NCBI GenBank assembly: GCA_003555415.1
Contig: PWHX01000012.1
Coordinates: forward strand, 19,991-83,990
Source: Syntrophomonadaceae bacterium
GTDB lineage: Bacteria > Bacillota > Dethiobacteria > SKNC01
Reading direction: 5' to 3'
DNA length: 64,000 bases
In this document: one piece after another, positions 41,900-51,877 of the stretch
Position numbering within the stretch: position 1 is the first letter of the stretch
How the letters are laid out: the number at the start of each line of letters is the position of its first letter
Made by a program: the position numbers and the translations under genes
Notes under the pieces: model-generated
What the model saw: the letters and a program-made list of their open reading frames with translations, nothing else
The model's database searches: none
Told to the model about the DNA's origin: nothing

Positions 41900-44782
41900 G
41901 TGACGGAAAACAAGGGACATGAAAAGGGGTTCCCTGTTGTCGGTATCGGAGCTTCTGCCGGGGGATTTAAAGCTTTAAAAGAATTCTTTACCCATATGAC
42001 TGAAGATACGGAAAGTGGAATAGCTTTTGTTCTGGTCCAGCACTTATCCCCTGAATGCAAGAGTAATTTGAGGGGCTTAATTGAACAGTTTACTGAGATG
42101 CCGGTACAGGAAGTGGAAGACGGTATGGAAATACTGCCTAATAATATTTACATTATCCCGCCTAACCGGTATATGGTTTTCGTAAAAGGAAGGTTATTTC
42201 TAAATAAACCCGTCCAACAGCGGGGGACGAGGTTTTCCATTGATTATTTTTTTTGTTCACTGGCTGAGAGTTTACGGGAGCGATCAATCTGCATATTGCT
42301 CTCTGGTGCTGGTAATGATGGCACACTGGGATTAAGAGCTATTAAGGGGGAAGGGGGAATGACCATGGTGCAGGATCCCGAAACAGCCGAATCCGATAGT
42401 ATGCCCCGCAGCGCCATTAATACAGGCTTGGTTGATTACGTGTTGCCGCCCAGGGAGATGTCGGCTTATTTGACATCTTACGTTAAGTATGCCGTTGATA
42501 AGAAAAAACAGCAGATAATTTCATCGGTTTTTAAAGATGAAGATTTGCTACAGGAGATATTAAATCATTTATGCTGTCAGATGGGACATGACTTTTCTTA
42601 TTATAAACAAAGCACCATTAAACGCCGTATTGAACGTCGTATGGCGGTCAAGCAAATTAACCGGCTGGAGGATTACCTTGCTTATTTACAAACTAGCTCC
42701 CCAGAGGTAAAATCTCTTTTTAAAGATATGCTGGTGGGTGTTACCAGCTTTTTCCGGGACACAGAAGCCTTTGATATTTTTAAGGAAAGGGTTGTGCCTG
42801 ATTTATTTTCAGGAAAAGCCCCGGGTGATTCCATTCGTATATGGGTGCCCGGCTGTTCCACCGGCGAAGAGGCTTATTCTATTGCCATCCTGCTTCAGGA
42901 GCAATTGGAAGATTTAAATCAGTATTATAAGGTTTGTATTTTTGCCACTGATATTGACAGTCATGCAATTAAACAGGCTCGTACCGGGGTTTATCCTGCC
43001 AGCATTGCATCTAATGTTTCTCCTGAGCGATTGAAGCGTTTTTTCACGTGGGATGCCGACGGAAATTTCTATACTATCCAAAAGAACATCCGGGATATGT
43101 TGATATTTGCTGAACAGAACGTAATAGATGATCCTCCATTTACTAATATTGACTTAATCAGCTGCCGTAACCTGTTAATTTTTATGAATAAAGAGCTACA
43201 AAAAAAGATAATCCAGGTAATGCACTACGCTTTAAAGGAAAATGGTTTTATGTTCCTGGGCAGTTCTGAGACTGTCGGTGAATTCAATGACCTTTTTGAA
43301 CCGGTAGATAAATCGTGGAAAATCTATAAAAAAAATGGAAACGTGTCTTATCTGCGCCCGGTGATGAGAGGGTTTGCCACATCTTCGAAAAAAGAAGAAT
43401 TCGTAAACCCCACCTCACTCCATAAAAGCTCGGGAGAAAGTAAGATTATTGCTATTCGCAAATTAGTTGAAAGAAAGCTGTTCAGGCAGTACACCCCGGC
43501 TTGCGTAGTAGTTGATAAAAGTGGGGAAGCACTGTACATTCATGGTCGTACCGGTAAATATCTGGAGCCGACATCGGGTGAAGCCAGTATGAACATTCTT
43601 CAGATGGCCCGGGATGGATTGAGAATGGAGTTGAGAAAAGCTATACGGAAAGCTGCTGTCAATGAAGAGTCCATACATTGTCAGGGGTTGCGGGTCATGT
43701 CAAACGGTGAAATTACTACTGTTAATGTAACAATCAGTCCAGTTACAGAAGAAGATCCAATCTTACAGGGGTTAATTATGGTTATTTTTGAAGATATCCA
43801 TCTTCCTGAATCATCCGCTTCCCTGGAGGAGGTAGCAGTTACAGGGGATATTGTTACTGATAAGGATAAACATATTCTTGTTTTGGAACAGGAACTGAGG
43901 GATAAAGAAGGGTACCTTCAGTCCACCCTTGAAGAGCTGGAGGCTTCTAATGAAGAACTTCAATCCATCAACGAGGAATATCAATCAGCCAACGAAGAAT
44001 TGGAGACATCTAAGGAGGAACTGAAGGCGGTTAATGAGGAGCTTGCGATGGTTAACACGGAGATGCAAAACAAGATAGAAGAGCTATCCCGGTCTTTCAA
44101 TGACACAAAAAACATGCTGGCCGGCACAGAAGTGGGAACAATCTTTGTGGATAAATTACTGCGCATTAAGCGCTTTACTCATCCCGCTACCGAGGTTATT
44201 AACCTGATAGAGAGTGACGTTGGTCGGCCTTTAAGCCATTTTTCTTTAAACCTGCTAAACTATGAAAACCTTATAGAAGACGTACAATCAGTTTTAGATA
44301 CATTAGTGCCTAAAGAAATAGAAGTACAAACTAAGAATGGTCTGTGGTATAAGATGCGCATTATGCCTTATCGCACGCTGGAAAATGCTATTGAAGGCGC
44401 AGTAATTACTTTTATTGATATTACCAATTCCCTAAACCGTTTGGCTGTTGTGGTTATGGATTCCAGGGATGCTATTACGGTACAGGACTTTGAAGGCACA
44501 ATACACTCCTGGAACCCGGGAGCGGAAAAACTGTACGGATGGAAAGAATTCCAGGTGTTAAATAAGAGCATTAATATCGTGGTTCCTGAAGAAAAACAGG
44601 GGGAAGAAATGGAAAAGTTAAAAAAGTTAGCCTTGAATGAAGATGTAGAACCGTACCAAACATTGCGGGTCACTAAGGAGGGAAGGTTAATAAATGTATT
44701 TGTAACTGCCACAACACTGGTTAACCAGAAGGAAGAGCCTTATGCAGTTGCTACTACGGAACGATTCATCAGCCAACACTAG
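41900..44782 (+). CDS. CheB-CheR-PAS fusion protein
   Basis: 960-residue multidomain signalling protein. Residues about 10-195: CheB methylesterase with Ser19 (GIGASAGGF), His48 (VQHLSPE) and Asp140 (SGAGNDGTLG), but no receiver domain. About 205-485: CheR methyltransferase with the SAM loop VPGCSTGEEAYSIA and ISCRNLLIFMNKEL. About 530-640: a PAS-like region. About 655-740: long coiled coil (NEELQSINEEYQSANEELET). The rest holds two more PAS-like domains. No kinase domain. GTG 41900 follows GGAGGG by seven bases. The adjacent hybrid kinase probably works with it. The substrate receptor is unknown. Confidence 0.9.
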   Translation: MTENKGHEKGFPVVGIGASAGGFKALKEFFTHMTEDTESGIAFVLVQHLSPECKSNLRGLIEQFTEMPVQEVEDGMEILPNNIYIIPPNRYMVFVKGRLFLNKPVQQRGTRFSIDYFFCSLAESLRERSICILLSGAGNDGTLGLRAIKGEGGMTMVQDPETAESDSMPRSAINTGLVDYVLPPREMSAYLTSYVKYAVDKKKQQIISSVFKDEDLLQEILNHLCCQMGHDFSYYKQSTIKRRIERRMAVKQINRLEDYLAYLQTSSPEVKSLFKDMLVGVTSFFRDTEAFDIFKERVVPDLFSGKAPGDSIRIWVPGCSTGEEAYSIAILLQEQLEDLNQYYKVCIFATDIDSHAIKQARTGVYPASIASNVSPERLKRFFTWDADGNFYTIQKNIRDMLIFAEQNVIDDPPFTNIDLISCRNLLIFMNKELQKKIIQVMHYALKENGFMFLGSSETVGEFNDLFEPVDKSWKIYKKNGNVSYLRPVMRGFATSSKKEEFVNPTSLHKSSGESKIIAIRKLVERKLFRQYTPACVVVDKSGEALYIHGRTGKYLEPTSGEASMNILQMARDGLRMELRKAIRKAAVNEESIHCQGLRVMSNGEITTVNVTISPVTEEDPILQGLIMVIFEDIHLPESSASLEEVAVTGDIVTDKDKHILVLEQELRDKEGYLQSTLEELEASNEELQSINEEYQSANEELETSKEELKAVNEELAMVNTEMQNKIEELSRSFNDTKNMLAGTEVGTIFVDKLLRIKRFTHPATEVINLIESDVGRPLSHFSLNLLNYENLIEDVQSVLDTLVPKEIEVQTKNGLWYKMRIMPYRTLENAIEGAVITFIDITNSLNRLAVVVMDSRDAITVQDFEGTIHSWNPGAEKLYGWKEFQVLNKSINIVVPEEKQGEEMEKLKKLALNEDVEPYQTLRVTKEGRLINVFVTATTLVNQKEEPYAVATTERFISQH

Positions 44783-44810
44783 CTGATTTGCACTGAAAAG
44801 GAGGAAAATT

Positions 44811-46538
44811 ATGGATAAAAAAAAGAGCGATTCCAATTTTTCTGCCTTGCGGAAGCGGGCGGAAGAGATCATACAAGGATCCTCTGTAGATGTGCCGGAT
44901 AACCTTTCACCGGAAGATGCTCGAAGTTTAATCCACGAGCTGAGGGTATATCAAGAAGAGTTGGAAATACAAAATGAACAGCTTCGCCAGGCTCAATTGG
45001 ATCTGGAAAAAGCAAGGGCGCGATATTTTGACCTGTATGAGCTGGCTCCAGTTGGATATTTAATGCTTGATGAACAGGGTATAATTCTAGAGGTTAACCT
45101 AACGGCTACATCCCTTTTAGGACTGGAAAAAGACCAGATAGTCAAGCAACCGCTGAACCGCTTTATTGCCAGTGATACTCAAGACACCTTTTATCTTAAT
45201 TTTAAAAAAGTTCTTAAAACAGGCGCCAAGAAGGTTTATGAAATGAAAATGATTAATAAAAATGGCTGCTGGTTTTGGGTTCAAGTTGAGATGACAGCAG
45301 CGCTAAAGTATGAAAGCCAGGACAACACTTATCGTGTAGTGATAAGTGATATTACCGAGCGCAAGAAGGCGGAGGAAATTATAAAATCTAATTATGAATT
45401 TAAGCGAAGAGCAGACAAGCTGGAATCCTTAAGCATATTGGCCAGCGGCATTGCCCATGATTTTAATAATTACCTGGCCACGCTTCAGGGCAATATTTCT
45501 CTGGCTAGGATTTATAAAGATAAACCGGATAAAGTTGAAGGCAAGTTGAAAAATATGGAAAGTGTGATTGATCGAACTACAGATTTAACCCAGCAGTTAT
45601 TCCTTTTTGCTACAGGTGGGACAACGGACAAAAAAAAGGTATATATAAAAAAGTTAATAAATGACAGCGTTCATTTTGCTTTAAGTGGTTCTAACGTTTG
45701 CTGTCATTTATCTTTACCTGATAGTCTCTATGCCGTTGAAATTGACGAAGGACAAATAACGCAGGTTATGTACAACATTATTATTAATGCAGCGCAGGCT
45801 ATGTCTGAAGGGGGAGCAATCCATGTAAGCGCTGAAAACTTCATAATTGAAACACCAGAAAACGAAAACCTTATTTCTTTACCTGAAGGAAAATATGTAA
45901 AGATATCTATAGCAGATGAGGGTCCTGGTATACCGGAAAAATTCTTACAAAAAATATATGATCCCTTTTTTACTAGTAAAGTTGAAGGGAGCGGTCTGGG
46001 CCTTTCTACTTCGTACTCTATTATCAAAAACCATAACGGTTACATTCAGGTAGAAACTGAAGAAGGTAAAGGAACCATATTTAATATATTTCTTCCTGCT
46101 TTTACGCAAATAGATGTGGCTAACACTGAAGAAAAAGATATCATTTATGGCTCAGGAAAGATTTTAATAATGGATGATGATAAAGAAGTCAGGTCTTTTA
46201 TGGGGGAAGTGTTAACTACCCTGGGATACGAAGTGCTTTATGCCTGTGAAGGAATTGAGGTTTTAGAAATGTACATGAACTCTAAAAAATACGACCAACC
46301 AATTGATCTTGTAGTAATGGACTTAACCATTTCCAATGGGATGGGTGCTAAGAATACTATTAACAAGCTGTTTAAAAAGGATCCTGAGGCAAAAGCTATT
46401 GTTTCCAGCGGCTACGCAAACGACCCGGTGTTGAATAATTTCAGAGAATATGGATTTAAAGGTGCCATTAAAAAACCTTATAACATAAAAGAGTTGTCTG
46501 AAGTCATCTATGGAGCATTAAAGGATATAGACCACTAA
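44811..46538 (+). CDS. PAS hybrid histidine kinase with C-terminal receiver
   Basis: 575 residues, no membrane helix, so cytosolic. Coiled coil about 35-70, PAS about 70-185 with PAC end (YRVVISDITERKKAEE), HisKA with phospho-acceptor His216 in LASGIAHDFNNYLATLQGN, HATPase with N box YNIIINAAQAM, G1 IADEGPGIP, F box DPFFTSK, G2 GSGLGLST. Receiver from about 450, acceptor Asp504 in LVVMDLTI and Lys in IKKPYN. No output or DNA-binding domain. It follows the CheB-CheR gene by 28 bases and is likely its partner. Confidence 0.92.
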   Translation: MDKKKSDSNFSALRKRAEEIIQGSSVDVPDNLSPEDARSLIHELRVYQEELEIQNEQLRQAQLDLEKARARYFDLYELAPVGYLMLDEQGIILEVNLTATSLLGLEKDQIVKQPLNRFIASDTQDTFYLNFKKVLKTGAKKVYEMKMINKNGCWFWVQVEMTAALKYESQDNTYRVVISDITERKKAEEIIKSNYEFKRRADKLESLSILASGIAHDFNNYLATLQGNISLARIYKDKPDKVEGKLKNMESVIDRTTDLTQQLFLFATGGTTDKKKVYIKKLINDSVHFALSGSNVCCHLSLPDSLYAVEIDEGQITQVMYNIIINAAQAMSEGGAIHVSAENFIIETPENENLISLPEGKYVKISIADEGPGIPEKFLQKIYDPFFTSKVEGSGLGLSTSYSIIKNHNGYIQVETEEGKGTIFNIFLPAFTQIDVANTEEKDIIYGSGKILIMDDDKEVRSFMGEVLTTLGYEVLYACEGIEVLEMYMNSKKYDQPIDLVVMDLTISNGMGAKNTINKLFKKDPEAKAIVSSGYANDPVLNNFREYGFKGAIKKPYNIKELSEVIYGALKDIDH

Positions 46539-46561
46539 CAACAGCATAAATTTAATATTAT

Positions 46562-46638
46562 AGGAGGGTGTATAGGCTCCTGACTGTACTGAATGAGTAA
46601 AAGGAACGTACAGTTTAGTGGGTTTGTACGCTTTTTTT
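46562..46638 (+). promoter_or_regulatory. leader with mutually exclusive hairpins before the Na/Pi transporter
   Basis: ACTGTAC (46583-46589) can pair perfectly with GTACAGT (46608-46614). The alternative is CGTACA (46607-46612) with TGTACG (46625-46630) followed by CTTTTTTT, an intrinsic terminator. The two share bases 46608-46612 and exclude each other. A further AGGAG/CTCCT hairpin (46562-46566, 46577-46581) lies upstream. This looks like an attenuator; I do not recognise a riboswitch class. It may equally be only the kinase terminator. Confidence 0.55.
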
Positions 46639-46707
46639 AATTCTAAAAAGCAACTAAGTTATATATTAATAATAAGGAGTCTTAGCTTCTTATAGGGGGA
46701 AAATTAT

Positions 46708-47661
46708 TTGGCCTTAGTTAACTGGCTGGTTCTGGTGGGCGGGGTAAGTGCTTTAATTTCAGGGCTACATATGATGAGCAGTGGTTTAAAGCTTACAGCT
46801 GCTTCTAAACTAAAAAAATATTTGAATATATTAACAAATAACCCCCTGCTGGGGGCTTTAACCGGAGCTGTGGTTACCATGATATTGCAGAGCAGCAGTA
46901 TTACTACAATAATGGTAGTGGGGCTGGTTAATACTGGGTTAATTAATTTTACCCAGGGTATAAGCATTATAATCGGAGCTAATATAGGAACCACCATAAC
47001 AGCACAGATTTTAGCCTTTCAGTTGACTGATTGGGCTCTGCCTATTACAGCCGTCGGTTTAGTTTTTTTACTGCTGGGTAGATTCAGGAGCCCGTATCTC
47101 TGGGGATTGGGGAAAAGCCTTTTAGGAGCAGGTTTATTATTTTTAGGATTATATATGATGACCACAGCCTTAAAACCTCTAAGGGAGTCACCATATATAT
47201 TAAACCTCCTTTTAGAGGCTGGCGAAGTGCCTTTACAGGGAGTACTTATAGGGGCCCTGTCAACATTCCTCTTTCAAAGCAGTGGGGCGGTTATAGGAAT
47301 AATTATGGCTATGGCCGTTCAGGGCATGGTTTCCTTACCTGTAAGTATAGCTATTATTTTGGGAGCAGATATGGGGACCTGTATTACTTCTATGATTGCC
47401 AGTATAGGAACTGACATTCATGCCCGAAGAACAGCTTTTGCACATTTAATATTTAATATTATCGGAGCTACCTGCCTGTTGACTATTTTTAATTATTTTA
47501 CTAGTATAGTTATGGAAACTTCACCTGTTATTACCAGGCAGATTGCTAATGCTCATACCCTTTATAATATTTTCAATGCACTGATTATTCTACCTTTTGT
47601 AAATATATTTGCCCGCTTCATAGAATATATAATACCGGAAAAGAAAAGCAAAGCAATGTAA
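46708..47661 (+). CDS. Na+/phosphate cotransporter family protein
   Basis: NptA-like transporter of 317 residues with about eight or nine membrane helices. The duplicated PF02690 motifs are MILQSSSITTIMVVGLVNTG and FLFQSSGAVIGIIMAMAVQG, with GANIGTTITAQ and GADMGTCITSM after each. It lacks the C-terminal PhoU-like domain of longer members. TTG start behind GGGGGA. Transport of phosphate is inferred from the family and not proven; some relatives have other anions. Its leader may be an attenuator. Confidence 0.9.
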   Translation: MALVNWLVLVGGVSALISGLHMMSSGLKLTAASKLKKYLNILTNNPLLGALTGAVVTMILQSSSITTIMVVGLVNTGLINFTQGISIIIGANIGTTITAQILAFQLTDWALPITAVGLVFLLLGRFRSPYLWGLGKSLLGAGLLFLGLYMMTTALKPLRESPYILNLLLEAGEVPLQGVLIGALSTFLFQSSGAVIGIIMAMAVQGMVSLPVSIAIILGADMGTCITSMIASIGTDIHARRTAFAHLIFNIIGATCLLTIFNYFTSIVMETSPVITRQIANAHTLYNIFNALIILPFVNIFARFIEYIIPEKKSKAM

Positions 47662-47716
47662 ACAAAATAATTATGTACAGGTAAATAAAGTATTGTATAA
47701 TAGTAGGGGGAGTATT

Positions 47717-48529
47717 ATGACAACCTGGGAAGCAATATTTCTGGGAATTATCCAGGGATTAACTGAATTTCTTCCCGTAAGCAGTTCGGGCCACCTGGTA
47801 ATATCCCAGTATATTTTAGGGGTTAAGCAGTCTGGAATTACCTTTGAAGTTTTTGTGCACTTTGGCACTTTGGTTTCTATAATTTGGGTCTTTTATGCTG
47901 ACATTAAGAAGTTAATCCTGGCTGGTTTAAATATAAATTATGATCCCCTGAGCCGTCGAATGATATTTTTATTAATTATGGGGTGTATCCCTACAGCCAT
48001 AATGGGAATATTCTTTGAGCCATTTTTTGTGGGTCTCTTTGATTCAGTTGTTACCGTAGGTTTTATGCTTTTAGTTACGGGAAGCCTACTGTGGATAATA
48101 AACTGGAAGATCCCAGGGGCAAAGAAGATTGGTGAAATGAAAACACTTGATGCCATAATTGTGGGTATATTCCAGGGTATGGCAATAATTCCCGGTGTTT
48201 CCCGTTCAGGTGCCACTATTTTTGCTGCTCTTTTAAAAGACCTGGACAGGGAAACGGCTATCCGCTATTCTCTCCTTTTGGCTCTTCCTGCGATTTTGGG
48301 AGCTACTCTATTAGAGGCCCGGGAATTAATGGCGGGGACCGGGGAGAACATTAGCCTTGTCCCTTTAGTTCTGGGTACTATAGCTGCTTTATTTTCAGGC
48401 ATTCTAGCCATCAAAACTTTTATCAAACTGCTTCAAATGGGTAGGCTCTATTATTTTTCATATTACTGTTGGATGGTAGGATCGCTAATTATATTGTGGC
48501 AGCTAGTAAAGAAATTTGGCTACTTTTAA
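47717..48529 (+). CDS. uppP: undecaprenyl-diphosphatase UppP/BacA
   Basis: Membrane phosphatase that recycles undecaprenyl diphosphate, the product of UppS encoded at 12.4 kb. 270 residues with about eight helices. The catalytic motifs are QGLTEFLPVSSSGHLVI and PGVSRSGATIFAALL. ATG 47717 lies after GGGGGAG. UppP activity can confer bacitracin tolerance. The gene lies in the block that separates ylzJ from ftsK. Confidence 0.95.
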   Translation: MTTWEAIFLGIIQGLTEFLPVSSSGHLVISQYILGVKQSGITFEVFVHFGTLVSIIWVFYADIKKLILAGLNINYDPLSRRMIFLLIMGCIPTAIMGIFFEPFFVGLFDSVVTVGFMLLVTGSLLWIINWKIPGAKKIGEMKTLDAIIVGIFQGMAIIPGVSRSGATIFAALLKDLDRETAIRYSLLLALPAILGATLLEARELMAGTGENISLVPLVLGTIAALFSGILAIKTFIKLLQMGRLYYFSYYCWMVGSLIILWQLVKKFGYF

Positions 48530-48546
48530 AGGAGTTGTCTCCTTCT
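48529..48546 (+). terminator. weak terminator after uppP
   Basis: AAGGAG (48529-48534), loop TTGT, CTCCTT (48539-48544) starting at the uppP stop, with a poor T tract. Confidence 0.4.
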
Positions 48547-48597
48547 TAAAGGAATTCCATAGAAATTGAAGAATTACTGATTTTAGAGGTGTTTTAT

Positions 48598-50853
48598 ATG
48601 TTTAACATGTTTAATGAACTTAAGGAAGATTTTCGCTTTCAAATAAAAGGGCTTTTGCTGCTTACCTTAAGTCTATTATGTTTTGCCGGTTTAAGGTTTA
48701 CGGAGCAGACAGGTACGGTGGGAGGAATGCTGGCTGGCTTTTTATATTTTGTTGCCGGAGATTTAGCGTATTTAATTCCTCTGGTGGTCTGTCTGTTAGG
48801 TCTTAAATATATAGTACCAGGTAAAATTAATAATATCCGTACCCGTTTCGTCGGGCTGACTATTATTTTGCTTTTATTTTTGGTTACTGTTCATCTTAAC
48901 CTTATGATTGAAGCTCCTCTGGAGGGGCACAGCATATATGAAGCCAGTTACAACCTGGGAATACAAAAACAGGGTGGAGGAATAACAGGTGCTCTTCTTT
49001 CCATATTATTGTTTTTCTTTTTCGGGGAAATAGGAAGCTATATTGTAGTAGGTGCCATGGCTGTAGTTGCCTTTTTATTAATTATAAATATTTCCCTTAC
49101 CCAGCTTTTTGATATTTTCAAAAAAGCTTTTTCCCGGGTTTCTCCCAAGGTCAAACCTTTTTTCCATGAACTATATCATATTCTATTTACTGAAGAAGAG
49201 GAGGAAGCGTTCGTAGGGGAAGATGAAAAAGTGTTGGCCTTACCCAAAACTTCACCTTCAGAAAACTTATCACAAGAGGATAACGTTATGGAGGAAAAAG
49301 AAAAGGATGAACCTGTCCCCGTTACTGTTAATGATAATGATAAGGAGAAGGATAATTTAGAAAAGAAAGAATCACAACCTAACCCCAGCTCTCTTACCCT
49401 GGTAGTTAATAATGAAGAAATAATGGGTTATAATCTTCCTCCCGCCTCGCTTTTGCCTCAGAGAAAGCAGTTAAAAGATACCCAGCAGAAAAAGGCTGCC
49501 CTGGAAAGGGCTAAGGATTTAGAAAATACTCTTAAAAACTTTGGGGTGAAAATAAATAACATCCAGGTACACATAGGGCCTACAGTTACCAGGTATGAGC
49601 TACAACCGGCCAAAGGTGTTAAAGTTAGCCGTATAGTGAGTTTGGCAGACGATCTGGCTCTCAGCATGGCTGCTCCTGGAGTGAGGATAGAGGCTCCTAT
49701 TCCCGGAAAAGCAGCGGTAGGAATAGAAGTGCCCAATAAAATTATATCCCCTGTATACCTTAGAAGTGTTTTAGAGGATACTGATTTCAAAGAATCTAAG
49801 TCCCTTCTTTCTATAGCGCTGGGAAAAGACATCTATGGAGAAGCTGTCATAGCGGACCTGGCCAAAATGCCCCACATTCTTATTGCCGGAGCTACAGGTT
49901 CAGGAAAAAGTGTCTGCCTTAATGCTCTTATTGTAAGTATACTTTATAAAGCCAGGCCTGATGAAATAAAGTTTTTATTGATAGATCCCAAGTATGTAGA
50001 GCTTAACTCCTATAACGGTATTCCTCATCTTTTAGCGCCGGTTATTTCCGATAAGAAAAAAGCTTCTGCTGCCCTTAAAAAAATGGTAAAGGAAATGGAA
50101 GAAAGATACGAGATATTTGCCCGGGAAGGAGTCAGAGATATAGAAAGTTACAACAACTTTATGAGAAATGAAAAAAATGAATTAGGAAAAGTCCTGCCAT
50201 ATATAGTAGTTGTTATAGATGAGCTAGCTGATATAATGCTGGTATCCCCCCATGAAGTTGAGGATGCAATTGCTCGTCTGGCTCAGATGGCTAGAGCTGC
50301 AGGGATTCACCTGGTTATAGCTACACAGCGTCCTTCAGTCAATGTTATAACGGGAGTTATAAAAGCTAATATTACCACACGTATAGCTTTTGCTGTTTCA
50401 TCTAATGCTGATTCCAGGGTCATCCTGGATATAGGAGGGGCAGAAAAGCTTATAGGTCAGGGGGACATGCTTTACCATCCTGTAGGAGTACAAAAACCCA
50501 GGAGAATACAAGGGGCTTTTATTTCTGAACAGGATGTAAATAAAATCGTTGATTATATTAAGAAACAGGGAGTTATGCAGCAAGAACAAAAAATTATTCC
50601 AGAATCTGATGAAGAGGCAGGAGAACCAAAAGAAGTTGACGAATTCTTTTCTGAAGCAGTAAAGGAAGTAGTAAATTCTGGTCAGGCATCTATTTCATTT
50701 TTGCAGCGCAAGTTTCATATAGGCCACGTAAGGGCCGGCAGGCTAATTGATGAAATGGAAAGAATGGGTATCGTTAGTGGTTATGAAGGAAGTAAGGCCC
50801 GCAAAGTTTTAATATCTTCTGAGCAGTTGAACCAATACTTAGATAATGAGTAG
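48598..50853 (+). CDS. ftsK: DNA translocase FtsK/SpoIIIE
   Basis: 751-residue septal DNA pump. The N-terminal membrane domain has four or five helices (about 15-170), followed by an acidic linker rich in Glu/Lys/Asp. The motor has the RecA-like core with Walker A GATGSGKSVCLN (near residue 430) and Walker B VVVIDELADIMLV (near 538). The C-terminal gamma winged helix is ISFLQRKFHIGHVRAGRLID. In a spore former it would move the chromosome into the forespore. ATG 48598 follows GAGGTG by six bases. Which of FtsK or SpoIIIE it is cannot be settled by sequence. Confidence 0.95.
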   Translation: MFNMFNELKEDFRFQIKGLLLLTLSLLCFAGLRFTEQTGTVGGMLAGFLYFVAGDLAYLIPLVVCLLGLKYIVPGKINNIRTRFVGLTIILLLFLVTVHLNLMIEAPLEGHSIYEASYNLGIQKQGGGITGALLSILLFFFFGEIGSYIVVGAMAVVAFLLIINISLTQLFDIFKKAFSRVSPKVKPFFHELYHILFTEEEEEAFVGEDEKVLALPKTSPSENLSQEDNVMEEKEKDEPVPVTVNDNDKEKDNLEKKESQPNPSSLTLVVNNEEIMGYNLPPASLLPQRKQLKDTQQKKAALERAKDLENTLKNFGVKINNIQVHIGPTVTRYELQPAKGVKVSRIVSLADDLALSMAAPGVRIEAPIPGKAAVGIEVPNKIISPVYLRSVLEDTDFKESKSLLSIALGKDIYGEAVIADLAKMPHILIAGATGSGKSVCLNALIVSILYKARPDEIKFLLIDPKYVELNSYNGIPHLLAPVISDKKKASAALKKMVKEMEERYEIFAREGVRDIESYNNFMRNEKNELGKVLPYIVVVIDELADIMLVSPHEVEDAIARLAQMARAAGIHLVIATQRPSVNVITGVIKANITTRIAFAVSSNADSRVILDIGGAEKLIGQGDMLYHPVGVQKPRRIQGAFISEQDVNKIVDYIKKQGVMQQEQKIIPESDEEAGEPKEVDEFFSEAVKEVVNSGQASISFLQRKFHIGHVRAGRLIDEMERMGIVSGYEGSKARKVLISSEQLNQYLDNE

Positions 50854-50876
50854 CTCCCTGGATGGAGGTGTATATT

Positions 50877-51737
50877 GTGAAAGAACTTGGAGATATTCTA
50901 CGCAGCACAAGAGAAGAAAAAGGCATGACCCATGAAGAAATATTTGACCTAACAAAGATTCAGCCACGATTCCTCCAGGCCCTGGAAGAGGAAAATTTTG
51001 ATATATTTCCAGGGGAAATTTATGCTAAAGGTTCCTTAAAAAATTATGCCCAGGTGTTAGGGTTAGACGAAGAAATGATTTTAGAAAAATATAAAGATAT
51101 AAAAGAACGGGAGGGGCCTGTGCATACAGAGGAAAAGGAAAATGAAATTAAGCCTCTTTACACAAAAAGAGATGGCATATGGAGAAATATGGTTATAGGA
51201 ATTATAGTGGTGTTGGTTCTTTTTGGCGGGATAAAGGGATATCAGGAATTTTTTGCTTTTGAGAATAACCAGGAAATTAATGATCCTAATGGTCAGGAGG
51301 AGGAAATTCCTTCTAATAACTCTGAAGAAGATATTAGTAATAATGAGCTTTTTCCTGATAACGATAGGGCAAGGGAAGATGAAGAAGATAAAAAGACCCC
51401 GGAACCAGAACTGCACCTGGTGGAAGAATCTCATAACCATGAAACATATGAGCTTTATAATGCTGAAATAATAGACCTGGAATTGGAATTTACCGGTGAC
51501 TGCTGGATAAGAATGGAAGCAGATGATGATGATAGAGATGAAGCAACTTATAGAGATATGGATACAGTTAACCGGGAAGCCGAAAGTAAAGTTTTGGTAC
51601 GGTTTGGTAACCCTCCGGCAGCAAAGATTAAGGTCAATGGAATGGAAATTAACATTGCTGAAAGAACCAGCAGGGTAGACATAGAGATTGAGCTTATAGA
51701 GGAAAATGATATTGAAAACAACGATTCTGACATATAG
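50877..51737 (+). CDS. rodZ: RodZ-like helix-turn-helix membrane protein
   Basis: 286 residues: a HTH_25 domain (KELGDILRSTREEKGMTHEE, then KIQPRFLQALEEENFDIFPG), one membrane helix near 105-125 (NMVIGIIVVLVLFGGIKG), an acidic linker and a DUF4115 outer domain with GDCWIRMEADDDDRD. RodZ links MreB to wall elongation. Position matches B. subtilis ymfM. GTG 50877 follows GGAGGTG; an ATG at 50862 overlaps that site. No MreB gene is in the window. Confidence 0.88.
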   Translation: MKELGDILRSTREEKGMTHEEIFDLTKIQPRFLQALEEENFDIFPGEIYAKGSLKNYAQVLGLDEEMILEKYKDIKEREGPVHTEEKENEIKPLYTKRDGIWRNMVIGIIVVLVLFGGIKGYQEFFAFENNQEINDPNGQEEEIPSNNSEEDISNNELFPDNDRAREDEEDKKTPEPELHLVEESHNHETYELYNAEIIDLELEFTGDCWIRMEADDDDRDEATYRDMDTVNREAESKVLVRFGNPPAAKIKVNGMEINIAERTSRVDIEIELIEENDIENNDSDI

Positions 51738-51765
51738 TTTACAATTTTATAATATTAAAATATTT

Positions 51766-51792
51766 ACTCCATCTATGATGGGAGTTTTTTTT
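51766..51792 (+). terminator. terminator after rodZ-like gene
   Basis: ACTCCATC (51766-51773) with GATGGGAGT (51777-51785), one bulged G, then eight T. Confidence 0.8.
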
Positions 51793-51819
51793 GACAAGGT
51801 ATTATACTTATACTATACT
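51791..51819 (+). promoter_or_regulatory. sigma-A promoter of rimO-pgsA
   Basis: Perfect TTGACA (51791-51796), 17-base spacer and TATACT (51814-51819), beginning inside the T run of the preceding terminator. Confidence 0.88.
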
Positions 51820-51877
51820 AAGGTGAATATATGTAGACTTGTAGAGAAAAGGAAGCAATTGCAGGAGGACATGAGAG

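Noticed and set aside
47696..47701. TATAAT before uppP
   Set aside because: There is no suitable -35, and the transcript would begin within the ribosome site.
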